DNA from: Chryseobacterium arthrosphaerae
Lineage (GTDB): Bacteria; Bacteroidota; Bacteroidia; Flavobacteriales; Weeksellaceae
Reading direction: 5' to 3'
Assembly: GCF_001684965.1 (NCBI RefSeq)
Contig: NZ_MAYG01000023.1
Location: 124,001 to 188,000, forward strand
Length of the DNA: 64,000 nt
Below the pieces are notes generated by a model. The model saw only the letters and a list, made by a program, of their open reading frames with translations. It did no database searches and was not told the origin of the DNA. The position numbers and the translations under genes are program-made. Of this stretch, positions 48,178-57,397 are shown piece after piece (the first letter of the stretch is position 1; each line of letters opens with the position of its first letter).

Positions 48178-48831
48178 ATGAAAAAAGTAGCAGTAATTGG
48201 TGCCACAGGATTTGTAGGAGCACACATCGTAACAGAATTGGCAGACAGAGGATATGCCGTGGAAGCTTTGGTAAGAGATGCCTCAAAGGTAAAAACACAG
48301 GAAAATGTAACGGCAAAAAGTGTAGACGTAAATAATGTAAGCGAATTAGCCGAAGCTTTAAAGGGAAGTGATGCCGTAATCAGTGCATTCAATGCAGGAT
48401 GGACGAATCCTAACCTTTATAACGATTTCCTTAACGGCTCTGAAAATATTGAAAAAGCAGTAGAAGAGTCAGGCGTGAAAAGACTGATTGTGGTTGGAGG
48501 AGCAGGAAGCCTTTATACTCCGGATAACGTACAGATCGTAGATACACCGGATTTCCCTGATGCATATAAGCCGGGAGCAACAGCAGCAAGAGATTATTTA
48601 AATAAGATCAAAGAAAACAATACCCTGGATTGGACTTTCTTCAGCCCTGCTATTGAAATGAATCAGGCGAATGTAGGAACAAGAACAGGGCAATACAGAA
48701 CTTCACTGGAAACTCCCGTATTTGATGAGAACGGAAGAAGCCGCCTTTCTGTAGAAGATGTAGCAGTGGCTTTGGTGGATGAACTGGAGCAGAATAACCA
48801 CATCCGTGAACGTTTCACTGCAGCGTATTAA
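48178..48831 (+). CDS. NAD(P)-binding reductase-like protein (YwnB type)
   Basis: The 217-residue Rossmann protein has G-A-T-G-F-V-G-A-H at residues 8-16 as the dinucleotide loop and A-L-V-R-D-A-S as the NADP-preferring strand end. No active-site Y-x-x-x-K of classical SDRs is seen, which fits the NmrA/YwnB group of atypical SDRs. These act as flavin/quinone reductase-like proteins or redox sensors. The strong upstream operator makes it the likely target of the neighbouring Rrf2 regulator. An MBL-fold gene follows after 15 bases and may be regulated with it. Confidence 0.88.
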   Translation: MKKVAVIGATGFVGAHIVTELADRGYAVEALVRDASKVKTQENVTAKSVDVNNVSELAEALKGSDAVISAFNAGWTNPNLYNDFLNGSENIEKAVEESGVKRLIVVGGAGSLYTPDNVQIVDTPDFPDAYKPGATAARDYLNKIKENNTLDWTFFSPAIEMNQANVGTRTGQYRTSLETPVFDENGRSRLSVEDVAVALVDELEQNNHIRERFTAAY

Positions 48832-48846
48832 TGTAAAGAAACAAAA

Positions 48847-50019
48847 ATGCTTAAAAAGAAATTATTATCGTTGATAACCCTTTTAGGATTCATCAGCATA
48901 TTCGCGGGAAACCTGAAGGTCAAAGTATACAACCCCGGAACCAAGGCTATTTTTCCGATCACTTCCACGATTATTTATGGAGATAAAGACGCTGTTCTTA
49001 TCGATGCCCAGTTCCAGAAACAGTATGCGGAAGAACTGGTAAAAGAAATAAAAGCAACCGGAAAAAACCTGAAAACCATCTTTATTTCTCATAGTGATCC
49101 TGATTTTTACTTTGGACTGGATGTGATTAAAAAGGCTTTCCCTGGTGCGAAGATTATGTCTACAGCGCAGACTGCTTATCTTATTTCCGCTTCAAAAGAT
49201 GATAAGATGACCGTCTGGAAACCACAGCTGAAGGCAGATGCTCCTTCAGAAATCATTATTCCCGAAGCTGTAACAGCCATTCCGGATCTGGAAGGAAATA
49301 CAATAGAGATCAGACAGAATCCTGATGATCCTGCACACAGTTTCCTTTGGATTCCTTCCATTAAAACAATTGCAGGCGGAATTTCAGTATCTGTAGATTC
49401 CCATCTTTGGATGGCGGATACCCAGAATGTGAAAGCTATAGATCAGTGGATTGGGCAGATTGATGCGATGAAGGCATTGAAGCCTGAACAGGTAATTCCG
49501 TCACATTTTGCCAAAGAATCCCTATCTCCGGCATCTCTTGATTTTGTAAAAAGTTACCTTGAAAATTATAAGAAAGCCGTTACAGAGAATAAAACAGCTT
49601 CTGCTATTGTAGATTTTATGGTGAAAAAATATCCGGCTTTACCAGGAAAAGAAGAACTGGAAATGGGAGTGAAAGTATTCTTAGGAGAAATGGCCTGGGA
49701 TTTGAAATCACCGTATCCCGCAATTGGTAAGAAGGTTGAAGTGGATTTTGGAACCGTTAAATTTATTCTGGATTTTAAAGATCATAAAACAATGACCTTT
49801 ACCGGAACTGCAGGAAGTTCAAAAAACAGTACGGATACCGTAGAATATACGGCAACAGAAGTGGCCAAAAATGTTTTTATGGTATATTGGCACGAACCCC
49901 ACCTGAAATTCAATGTGACTCATATTCAGGATTACAATAAAAATATTGTGTATTCTAATATTGCAGGACCAGACGGTACTTTTGTCCATCCAAAAGGAAC
50001 GATGAAAATTTTAAAATAA
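48847..50019 (+). CDS. exported metallo-beta-lactamase-fold protein
   Basis: The 390-residue protein begins with K-K-K-L-L-S-L-I-T-L-L-G-F-I, a signal peptide. The metal motif is S-H-S-D-P-D-F (about residue 78-84) instead of H-x-H-x-D-H, so the first histidine pair is incomplete. A later P-A-H-S and P-S-H-F would supply further ligands. The C-terminal 110 residues form a separate beta-rich domain resembling the MoaF-like part of some exported MBL proteins. Activity is therefore uncertain. It is in the operon of the NAD(P)-binding protein, 15 bases downstream. Confidence 0.8.
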   Translation: MLKKKLLSLITLLGFISIFAGNLKVKVYNPGTKAIFPITSTIIYGDKDAVLIDAQFQKQYAEELVKEIKATGKNLKTIFISHSDPDFYFGLDVIKKAFPGAKIMSTAQTAYLISASKDDKMTVWKPQLKADAPSEIIIPEAVTAIPDLEGNTIEIRQNPDDPAHSFLWIPSIKTIAGGISVSVDSHLWMADTQNVKAIDQWIGQIDAMKALKPEQVIPSHFAKESLSPASLDFVKSYLENYKKAVTENKTASAIVDFMVKKYPALPGKEELEMGVKVFLGEMAWDLKSPYPAIGKKVEVDFGTVKFILDFKDHKTMTFTGTAGSSKNSTDTVEYTATEVAKNVFMVYWHEPHLKFNVTHIQDYNKNIVYSNIAGPDGTFVHPKGTMKILK

Positions 50020-50029
50020 TAAATTCAAC

Positions 50030-50090
50030 AGGAGCGGGCTTTAGCCCGCTCTTTCATTGTAAAAATTTCATTGGCTTCAGCCCAACCTAT
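50030..50090 (+). repeat. interspersed palindromic repeat, copy 3
   Basis: GCGGGCTTTAGCCCGC is a perfect palindrome followed by GGCTTCAGCCC, matching the layouts at 2996 and 25701. It lies just after a stop codon and could also serve as terminator. Confidence 0.6.
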
Positions 50091-50237
50091 TTTAAATCAA
50101 AGAAATTTAAAACAGTGGATTTTTACCGCAGATTTCACAGCTTATGGTCTTTGCCCAAGAATCTGCATAATCAGTCAGATCAGCAGAAAGCATTAAATTT
50201 TGTGCTGTTTGCATTTGGTCTGCAGGCCTTAAAATAA

Positions 50238-50264
50238 AAAGCTGTCTCCGGTGAGACAGCTTTC
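50238..50264 (-). terminator. terminator of the M23 peptidase gene
   Basis: Stem AAAGCTGTCT/AGACAGCTTT; on the reverse strand it is followed by TTATTTT. Confidence 0.75.
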
Positions 50265-50266
50265 TT

Positions 50267-51292
50267 TTATAGATTCATAAACAATTTCGGATTCACCGGA
50301 GTATTGTTTTTGTGTACTTCATAATGAAGATGTGGCCCTGTAGAACGTCCGGAATTTCCGGATTTTGCAATAACCTGGCCTACTTTCACTTTATCATTCA
50401 CTTTAGAAACGAGTTGTGATAAGTGTCCGTATAAAGTCGCAAGCCCGTTTCCGTGAGAAACAATTACACAATTTCCATAACCGCCTTTCTGACCAGAGAA
50501 AATGACTGTTCCGGCAGCAGCAGCTCTTACATCAGAGCCATAAGCAACCGCTATATCAAGCCCTTTGTGGAACTGCATCTGGTCTGCTTCAGCAGGGGGA
50601 TTGTTTTTTTCAGCAGGCATTGCTTTAGAACCATTTACTGCAACAGTTTTAGTTACAGCAGATGCCGCAGGAGCAGAAGCAACGGGTGCCGCTTTGGGAG
50701 TTACCATTACTTTTACTTCTCTTTTATTGCCATAGCTGTCAGTAAGTTCAATGATTTTCTCCACAGGTTCAGCCTTTACTTCAGGCTTTGGAGCCGCAGC
50801 TGCTACAGGTTTGGCTTCAGCAGTATTGGGCTTTACGGAAGCGTAAACGGTTTTGAATGGGATAGGATTTTTTCTCACTCCGAAATTGGATGAAATATAC
50901 CCGTCTGTAGGCATTCCCAATGGTACCTGCATCAGTTTTTTCTGAAGGTCCATCAGATACTGGCTGTATCGGTTGGCTTGTTTGGACAGATAAACGGAAT
51001 TTGAAATACTGTCCTGATCAAGCATCATCAGTTTTGCATTGGAAATATCCTTGGATTTAAGGAAAGAATTGAGCTGATCTACGGTCTGATCCACCAAAGT
51101 GAGATCTGTTTTCATTTTTAAATAATCTACACTGTCTTTTTCAGTGTTTATTTTGACAAGGTTTACCTCATAGTTTTTGTCATCCTTTTCAGAAAAAAGT
51201 TTGGCAATAAAGATACCTTGAGCAAAAACTACTAGTAAAAGTCCTCCCAGGAGAATGTTTACGTTCTTCTTGCTGTTTAGAAATTTTTTCAT
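50267..51292 (-). CDS. M23-family peptidase (LytM type) with membrane anchor
   Basis: The 341-residue protein has an N-terminal hydrophobic span (about 12-31), then a helical, possibly coiled-coil region to about 120. A low-complexity alanine/proline/valine linker (about 150-230) follows, and the LytM domain comes last. Zinc-binding motifs are H-K-G-L-D near residue 240 and H-L-H-Y-E-V-H near residue 325; both are complete. It should cut peptidoglycan cross-links or, if regulated, activate amidases in the periplasm. It is a single reverse-strand gene, divergent from gpsA. Confidence 0.92.
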   Translation of the reverse strand: MKKFLNSKKNVNILLGGLLLVVFAQGIFIAKLFSEKDDKNYEVNLVKINTEKDSVDYLKMKTDLTLVDQTVDQLNSFLKSKDISNAKLMMLDQDSISNSVYLSKQANRYSQYLMDLQKKLMQVPLGMPTDGYISSNFGVRKNPIPFKTVYASVKPNTAEAKPVAAAAPKPEVKAEPVEKIIELTDSYGNKREVKVMVTPKAAPVASAPAASAVTKTVAVNGSKAMPAEKNNPPAEADQMQFHKGLDIAVAYGSDVRAAAAGTVIFSGQKGGYGNCVIVSHGNGLATLYGHLSQLVSKVNDKVKVGQVIAKSGNSGRSTGPHLHYEVHKNNTPVNPKLFMNL

Positions 51293-51493
51293 ATTTCTTC
51301 TCTTAATAAATTTTAAAACGGTTTTAAGGCTGTAAATTTAATTAAAAATAAACAATGAAGGATATTCTTAATGAAAATTCAGTTTTTTCTGTATCAAACG
51401 CAGAATTAGATATTTAATTGTGCGGAGGTGTTAATTTTTTCAAAAAAAAGTTTTTATCATGCCTTCAAAACCTCCCGTTAAATCTTTGTTTAA

Positions 51494-51501
51494 TATATTT
51501 G
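51494..51501 (+). promoter_or_regulatory. promoter-like element of gpsA
   Basis: TATATTTG fits TAnnTTTG and lies 18 bases before the ATG at 51519; it sits inside the longer possible reading frame, arguing against the earlier ATG at 51459. Confidence 0.55.
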
Positions 51502-51518
51502 CAGTTCACATTCCAATT

Positions 51519-52559
51519 ATGGCTAAAAAGAAAACAATTTCAGAATCTTCGAATCCCAAAAAGAGTAAAAACGATGTTTCTGTAGGGGTAGTAGGGAGCG
51601 GAAGTTTTGCAACCGCTATTGTAAAAATGCTTGTTGAAAACTGTAAAGTAGTACACTGGTGTGTAAGAAGTGAATTTGTAAAAGGAGCTATCGAACTCAG
51701 AGGGCACAACCCAACCTATCTTACCGCTGCTCATTTTAACCTTAAAAGTTTAAAACTGACAACAGATATCAATGAGTTGGTTTCTGCCTGTGATGTAATC
51801 GTTTTAGCAACACCATCCATTTATCTGTCTGATACCCTGGATAAGATGACTTGTGACTATTCAGACAAAATATTTGTTTCAGCAATTAAAGGAATTATTC
51901 CTAAAGTAAATGATGTGGTAGCCCATTATCTGCGTGATGAATTCAAGATCGGTTTCAGGAATCAGGCCGTTATTGCAGGGCCCTGCCACGCTGAAGAAGT
52001 AGCGATGGAAAGACTTTCATACCTTACCATTGCCACAGTGGAAGATGAAACGGCAGAAAAGCTGGAAGGAATTTTCAGTTCAGACTTTATCAAGGTTCAG
52101 ACCAGTAAAGATATCCTGGGAAATGAGTACAGTGCCATTCTTAAGAACATTTTTGCCATCGGAGCAGGTATCGCAAGCGGGCTGGGTTATGGAGATAACT
52201 TTACGGCTGTTTTTGTTTCCAATGCGATCCGTGAAATGGAAACTTTCCTGGAAGCCATCTATGAAGCACCTAGAGATGTGAACGAAAGTGCTTATCTGGG
52301 AGACCTTCTGGTAACCGCTTATTCCCTGTTCTCAAGAAACAGGAACCTTGGTAACCTGATCGGAAAAGGATACACCGTGAAATCAGCCATCCAGTCGATG
52401 AACATGGTTGCAGAAGGATATTATGCTGCCCAGTCGATCTATAAAACGGCCAAACAGAAAAACCTTAAGCTACCGATTATCGATACCGTATATGCCATTC
52501 TTTATGACGGTAAAAATGCAGAAAAGCAATTTAAAAAACTCACTGCAAAACTGAACTAA
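51519..52559 (+). CDS. gpsA: NAD(P)-dependent glycerol-3-phosphate dehydrogenase
   Basis: The start is placed at the ATG at 51519, behind a promoter-like element. This gives 346 residues with a short lysine-rich tail before V-G-V-V-G-S-G-S-F-A-T-A, the dinucleotide loop. Family motifs are V-S-A-I-K-G-I, V-I-A-G-P-C-H-A-E-E and E-Y-S-A-I-L-K-N-I-F-A-I-G-A-G. The lysine of the last motif is the expected catalytic residue. The enzyme reduces dihydroxyacetone phosphate to sn-glycerol 3-phosphate for phospholipid synthesis. It is a single-gene unit with a terminator downstream. Confidence 0.93.
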   Translation: MAKKKTISESSNPKKSKNDVSVGVVGSGSFATAIVKMLVENCKVVHWCVRSEFVKGAIELRGHNPTYLTAAHFNLKSLKLTTDINELVSACDVIVLATPSIYLSDTLDKMTCDYSDKIFVSAIKGIIPKVNDVVAHYLRDEFKIGFRNQAVIAGPCHAEEVAMERLSYLTIATVEDETAEKLEGIFSSDFIKVQTSKDILGNEYSAILKNIFAIGAGIASGLGYGDNFTAVFVSNAIREMETFLEAIYEAPRDVNESAYLGDLLVTAYSLFSRNRNLGNLIGKGYTVKSAIQSMNMVAEGYYAAQSIYKTAKQKNLKLPIIDTVYAILYDGKNAEKQFKKLTAKLN

Positions 52560-52604
52560 AAAACAAAGGTTTTATACAGAACCCTGTTCTTAAAAATAGA
52601 TGAA

Positions 52605-52636
52605 TAACCTTAAGCATTGATGTTTAAGGTTTTTTA
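52605..52636 (+). terminator. terminator of gpsA
   Basis: Stem AACCTTAA/TTAAGGTT with a 10-base loop, followed by TTTTATT. Confidence 0.75.
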
Positions 52637-52834
52637 TTGTTTCATTTTACCGTTTAATTTATGCATATACAGAATTTTGATTCATCATTTCGATGAAACT
52701 TTATTGATAATTTCCATGATATTTTATTGTATGGGAAAGAAGATTTTTTCGGGAGAAAATTAACGTGTTAAAATCTTTAAACAGCCTTTAATTTTTAAAA
52801 CTTTTCCCGAAATTTGAAGTAAAATTTTAAAATT

Positions 52835-54340
52835 ATGTCACAATCGCTTACAAGCAGAACACCGAAACCTAAATACGACGTTGTACTGATAGGAGGCGGA
52901 ATCATGAGCGCCACTTTAGCAACGCTGCTTCATGAATTTGATCCCAATCTAGAAATCGCTATCTTCGAAAGACTTGGAAGATTTGCCAAGGAAAGTACAG
53001 CAGCATGGAACAACGCCGGAACAGGGCACTCCGCTTTTTGTGAGCTAAATTATACGCCGGAAAAACCAGACGGATCCATTGATATCAAAAAAGCAGAAAG
53101 CATTGCAGAGCAGTTCGAAATTTCAAAACAGTTCTGGGCGTATCTGATCTCCAAAGGATATATTCATGAGCCTAAAGATTTTATCAACTCATGCCCGCAT
53201 ATGAGTCTTGTATTTGGAGAAAAAGACGCGGAATACCTTAAAAAGAGACACGATAAAATGACAGAATCGGTTCTTTTCTCCGGAATGGAATTTTCTACAG
53301 ATCATGAAAAACTGAGAGAGTGGATTCCGCTGGTCATGAGCAAAAGAAATAAATCTGAAGTAATGGCAGCCACGAAGATGGATATGGGAACAGATGTGAA
53401 CTTCGGAACACTGACCAGAAAAATGGGAAGACACCTGCTTGAAGATTCCAATGTAGAGGTATTCTTATATCATGAAGTAAAAGACATTGACCCAAGAGAA
53501 GACGGAAAGTGGGAAATGAAAGTGAAAGACAGAATTCACAATCACAAACAGGAAGTTGTTGCTGACTTTGTATTTATCGGCGCCGGAGGATATGCACTTC
53601 CGTTACTGGACAGCTCAGACATCAAAGAAAGTGAAGGCTATGGAGGCTTCCCGGTTTCAGGACAATGGCTGGTAACCCATAACCAGGAATTAGTAGAAAA
53701 ACATCAGGCTAAAGTATATACACAGGCTACTGTAGATGCGCCGCCAATGTCTGTTCCTCACCTTGACCTTAGGATCATTGATGGCCAGAAAGCCCTTCTT
53801 TTCGGTCCTTTCGCAGGGTTCTCAACAAAATTCCTGAAAGAAGGAAGCTACCTGGATCTTCCGGAAAGTGTGAATACCAAAAACTTAAAATCATTATTCG
53901 GTGCATGGTGGCATAATATTCCCCTTACAAAATACCTTATTCAGCAGGTTGCCATGACCAAAGCTCAGAGAATGCAGCATTTGAGAGAGTTTATCAAAGA
54001 TGCCAAGGAAGATGATTGGGAACTGAAAGTAGCCGGACAGAGGGTTCAGGTGATTAAAAAAGATGAAAAAGAAGGCGGTAAACTTGAGTTCGGAACTGAA
54101 GTGGTAGTCAACAAAGCCGGTACCATCGCATCGCTGCTTGGAGCTTCACCGGGGGCATCAACAGCAGTATACGCCATGCTGGACGTTCTTGAAAAATGTT
54201 TCCCTGAAAAATTCCATGGCGAATGGAAAGGGAAGTTACTGGAAATGGTCCCTTCTTACGGCCAAAAACTGGCAGACAACCCGGAACTTACCCAAGAGGT
54301 AAGAAATTACACGAAAGAAAAACTGGAATTAGAATATTAA
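52835..54340 (+). CDS. mqo: malate:quinone oxidoreductase
   Basis: The 501-residue protein has the FAD-binding loop V-L-I-G-G-G-I-M-S-A-T-L, then A-A-W-N-N-A-G-T-G-H-S-A-F-C-E-L-N-Y, which is characteristic of Mqo, and V-F-I-G-A-G-G-Y-A-L-P-L. Length is normal. The enzyme oxidises malate to oxaloacetate and passes electrons to quinone at the inner membrane, bypassing NAD-linked malate dehydrogenase. It stands alone, with a hairpin repeat just downstream. Confidence 0.95.
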   Translation: MSQSLTSRTPKPKYDVVLIGGGIMSATLATLLHEFDPNLEIAIFERLGRFAKESTAAWNNAGTGHSAFCELNYTPEKPDGSIDIKKAESIAEQFEISKQFWAYLISKGYIHEPKDFINSCPHMSLVFGEKDAEYLKKRHDKMTESVLFSGMEFSTDHEKLREWIPLVMSKRNKSEVMAATKMDMGTDVNFGTLTRKMGRHLLEDSNVEVFLYHEVKDIDPREDGKWEMKVKDRIHNHKQEVVADFVFIGAGGYALPLLDSSDIKESEGYGGFPVSGQWLVTHNQELVEKHQAKVYTQATVDAPPMSVPHLDLRIIDGQKALLFGPFAGFSTKFLKEGSYLDLPESVNTKNLKSLFGAWWHNIPLTKYLIQQVAMTKAQRMQHLREFIKDAKEDDWELKVAGQRVQVIKKDEKEGGKLEFGTEVVVNKAGTIASLLGASPGASTAVYAMLDVLEKCFPEKFHGEWKGKLLEMVPSYGQKLADNPELTQEVRNYTKEKLELEY

Positions 54341-54347
54341 CATCAGC

Positions 54348-54391
54348 AATGGGCAATGAATAATCTGTGTATATAGTATTCATTGCCCATT
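54348..54391. repeat. perfect 15-bp hairpin repeat
   Basis: AATGGGCAATGAATA/TATTCATTGCCCATT with a 14-base loop. It is of the same ATTACTCATTAC-type family as the hairpins after the tRNA-like genes and may act as terminator of mqo. Confidence 0.7.
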
Positions 54392-54410
54392 ACCTATTAC
54401 TCGTAACAAC

Positions 54411-54812
54411 GTGGAAGAAGTAATTGTAAAGCCAGTCATTGTAAAAGAACTTCTGGAATCTCTTCAGGCTAAAGTAGAAGAAGAGAGGCAGGTGATTGTG
54501 CACTGTTGCTTTCCGGCATCCCCTTTTTTAGGAAACCTGATCAGGATCTGGCATTCAACCTATCTTTTTGATAACCAGTCCGAGCACAGAAGTAAACTGA
54601 TTCATGCAGAAAATATTTCCATATCACCTTATTGGACCCCGGTACCTTTTATGCAGGATTTTTGGTTTACCCTGATATTTTCAGGGCTTCCAAAAGATTG
54701 TAAAAGTTTTGACTTAAAAGAAGTCATTCCTGAAGAAGGCGGTTTCTTTGTAGAATCTATAAAACGGAATTCATCAGATATCTACCGGGTGAAAATATCA
54801 GAATCCTATTAA
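54411..54812 (+). CDS. unknown protein (133 aa, GTG start)
   Basis: The frame begins at a GTG 20 bases after the hairpin repeat. The protein is mixed alpha/beta, with several aromatic strands (L-I-R-I-W-H-S-T-Y-L-F, Y-W-T-P-V-P, F-W-F-T-L-I-F-S-G-L). I do not recognise a family. It ends 1 base before the adenylyltransferase gene and is probably co-translated with it, so an accessory role in the same drug or stress response is possible. Confidence 0.65.
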   Translation: MEEVIVKPVIVKELLESLQAKVEEERQVIVHCCFPASPFLGNLIRIWHSTYLFDNQSEHRSKLIHAENISISPYWTPVPFMQDFWFTLIFSGLPKDCKSFDLKEVIPEEGGFFVESIKRNSSDIYRVKISESY

Positions 54813-54813
54813 T

Positions 54814-55680
54814 ATGAAAATAAGAGAAGAAAAGCTGGAAAAAATTATTCACTGGGCTGAAAATAACCCGGATATCCGTGCTGTTCTTCTGACCAGTTCG
54901 CTGGTGAATCCTTATGCTCCTGTAGATAACTTCAGTGACCTTGATGTGGAGCTGGTTTTTGACCGCAGACAGCCATACGAAATCAATAATGAATGGCTGA
55001 ACCTTTTCGGTGAGCCTATTTCCATGGTAGAAGAAGATGACACGGTCTTCGACGGGAAACATGCGATGAAAATGGTGCTGTACAAAGACCATGTAAAAGT
55101 TGATTTCAAGTTGTACCAGATTTCAGAATTTATTGAAGAGATACAGCAGGAAAACCTTCCCGATGACTGGGATGTCGGTTATAAAGTGCTGATTGATAAA
55201 GATGGCCTTACAAAGGATATGAAGTCTCCAACCTATCAGTCGGTCATGATTCGGAAGCCGTCAGAAAAGAAATTTAAGCAATTGCTTAATGACTTCTGGT
55301 GGGATACTACTTATGTTGCCAAATGCCTGAAACGTGGAGACATTTTCTATGCTAAATTCATGTCTGAAAATATACTGCGGACAGATTATCTAGTTCCTTT
55401 GACCGAATGGTATATTGCTGCTGCCTCTGACTGGAATACTGTCACAACCAATAAACACGGGCGACTGTTCAAAAAATACCTTACAGCTGATCTTTGGAAT
55501 AGGGTAGAAGCTACATTTTCAGGGAGTGATATCGAAGAAAACTGGACCGCTTTATGGGCTTATGCTGACCTGGTACATGAACTGGGCACATCATTGGCAG
55601 AAAAGCTCAGTTTTGAATACCCTTATACCCATGAAAATGATATCCGGAGTTACCTCAAAGAAGTACAGTCAATATCTTAA
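54814..55680 (+). CDS. aminoglycoside 6-adenylyltransferase-like protein (AadS/ANT(6) type)
   Basis: The 288-residue protein has the nucleotidyltransferase pattern: T-S-S-L-V-N-P then D-N-F-S-D-L-D-V-E at about residues 30-50, and K-V-D-F-K as the third acidic strand. The first motif has a serine pair where many members show G-S-R. Overall length and the C-terminal helical domain match ANT(6)/AadS proteins, which adenylylate streptomycin. AadS-like genes are chromosomal in many flavobacteria, so presence does not prove clinical resistance. Its stop codon overlaps the convergent GMC gene's stop by 4 bases. Confidence 0.85.
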   Translation: MKIREEKLEKIIHWAENNPDIRAVLLTSSLVNPYAPVDNFSDLDVELVFDRRQPYEINNEWLNLFGEPISMVEEDDTVFDGKHAMKMVLYKDHVKVDFKLYQISEFIEEIQQENLPDDWDVGYKVLIDKDGLTKDMKSPTYQSVMIRKPSEKKFKQLLNDFWWDTTYVAKCLKRGDIFYAKFMSENILRTDYLVPLTEWYIAAASDWNTVTTNKHGRLFKKYLTADLWNRVEATFSGSDIEENWTALWAYADLVHELGTSLAEKLSFEYPYTHENDIRSYLKEVQSIS

Positions 55681-57269
55681 ATCAAGGTAAATTCATTCTG
55701 ACGGATCAGATTTTCAATACAATATTCAGCAATGGCTGTAATGGTTACAAACGGATTTACCCCAATGGTTCCGGGAATCAGTGATCCATCCAGAACATAT
55801 AGATTTTCATGCTCTTTCAGTTTTCCGAATTCATTGGTGGCTTCACCCAGAACGCATCCTCCAAGCGGATGGTAACATATATCGGCTCCAAAACCATTAT
55901 TGAACAGGAAGTGGCTGCGGGTTCCTCCGTTGGCCTTATTCATTTTCCGGACAAAATATTTGGCATTTTCCCTCATCTGGATGGTGTTGTTCTCATTCCA
56001 GTCGAGTTTCAGGGTCTGTTTTACTTTATCATAGGTCACTTCTCCCTTTTTATCCACTCTGTTGATCAGTAAATATAATGCGGTGGCAACGTCCATTCCC
56101 ATAGGTAAAGGTGCTATTTCTGTGAAAAAAGGATGTTCCTTGTCGTCCCAGTTATCAATTCCTCCTACGGGAATTGTAGATTGTTTGGCTCCCGTACCTC
56201 CGGACAGTGGTTTTACCCAGTTTCTTCCGGTCATAAAATTTCCGTTATTACCCCATTTTTTTCCAATCTGTTCATTCACAGGAAGATTATTAATTGAATG
56301 GGATCTCAGCAGAAGCTGTAGTGTGCCCATCGTTCCGGCTGCAAGGATCAGTTTTTTGCAGTTGAAAGTTTTTTCAGAGACCTTATTGCCTGAAGTATCG
56401 ATCTGGCGGGCATTCAAGGTATAGCTTTTATCTTCATTAAGCTGAATGGTATCTACACAATGCAGGTCCATGATTTCCAGGTTTCCGGTATCCATTGCTT
56501 TTTTGAGGTAGGTTTTATCCAGGCTGTTTTTACCGTAATTGTTCCCGTAGATCACTTCCGTATTAAGGGCAGACCGGGGAACTTCATTCCGGAATTCTTT
56601 TTCCATGTATTTAAAATCATAGACATTGGGAACCCTCATGGTTTTAAAACCCGCTTTATGGGCTTCCTCTTCACCCACTCTTGTGAATTTGTAATAAGGA
56701 CAGTCCTTTAAAAACTGCTCATCAATCACATTTACCTTAAGCTCCCGGCGGACCAGAGGGAAATAATGACTGTAGAATTTTTCGGCATCAAGATCAGGAA
56801 ACATTTCTTTGAAATAGCTTTCCTTTGGTGTTACAGCCATTCCGCCGTTCACTAGGGAACCTCCGCCTACACCTCTTCCTACCCAGATATTGATATGTTC
56901 AAAATCCAGCCGGTCGAGTATGCCGGTGAATGGAGTCAGTGAAAAAATATTCATAAAAGGAGCAATGCTTTTTTTCTTCAGCCATGCTGAGCTTTTGCCG
57001 GGTTTTAACAGATTGGAAAACGGGATGCCTGCTTTTTCCCAGTTAAGACCCATTTCAAGCATCAGTACTTTTTTTCCGGCCTCACAAAGACGCAGGGCAG
57101 AAACAGCACCGCCATATCCGCTGCCGATGATGATAACAGGAGCATCTGCAGTTTCCTTTAAGATATTGATCTTTTGCTCAGCAGCCCGGAAAAGCTCAGA
57201 TTGAAGAAAATAAAAGCCGGATATTGCCAAAGCACTTGTCTTGATGAATTTCTTTCTGTCCATGCGCAT
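55677..57269 (-). CDS. GMC-family oxidoreductase, exported by a Tat-like signal
   Basis: The 530-residue protein begins with a basic stretch followed by F-I-K-T-S-A-L-A-I-S-G-F, the kind of N terminus seen on Tat-type exported enzymes, although the usual twin arginine is a single R-K. The FAD loop I-I-I-G-S-G-Y-G-G-A-V-S-A and G-R-G-V-G-G-G-S-L-V-N-G-G place it among cholesterol-oxidase-like GMC enzymes. The C-terminal H-P-L-G-G-C holds the catalytic histidine. The substrate, probably a sterol or other alcohol, is unknown. It is a single gene. Confidence 0.87.
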   Translation of the reverse strand: MRMDRKKFIKTSALAISGFYFLQSELFRAAEQKINILKETADAPVIIIGSGYGGAVSALRLCEAGKKVLMLEMGLNWEKAGIPFSNLLKPGKSSAWLKKKSIAPFMNIFSLTPFTGILDRLDFEHINIWVGRGVGGGSLVNGGMAVTPKESYFKEMFPDLDAEKFYSHYFPLVRRELKVNVIDEQFLKDCPYYKFTRVGEEEAHKAGFKTMRVPNVYDFKYMEKEFRNEVPRSALNTEVIYGNNYGKNSLDKTYLKKAMDTGNLEIMDLHCVDTIQLNEDKSYTLNARQIDTSGNKVSEKTFNCKKLILAAGTMGTLQLLLRSHSINNLPVNEQIGKKWGNNGNFMTGRNWVKPLSGGTGAKQSTIPVGGIDNWDDKEHPFFTEIAPLPMGMDVATALYLLINRVDKKGEVTYDKVKQTLKLDWNENNTIQMRENAKYFVRKMNKANGGTRSHFLFNNGFGADICYHPLGGCVLGEATNEFGKLKEHENLYVLDGSLIPGTIGVNPFVTITAIAEYCIENLIRQNEFTLI

Positions 57270-57397
57270 TGTTTTTCAAAAAGTATGCTAGATAAACGGA
57301 TGAGAATTTTATTTAAAACAGATTATGCTTTTTTATTACAAATTTAACTTTTGATAGATGGGAAATTCATAGCTTTACTTTATAATTTTAAAATTTC

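Noticed and set aside
51459..51518. Earlier ATG of gpsA
   Set aside because: A promoter element lies inside this stretch and the resulting extension is not typical of the family.
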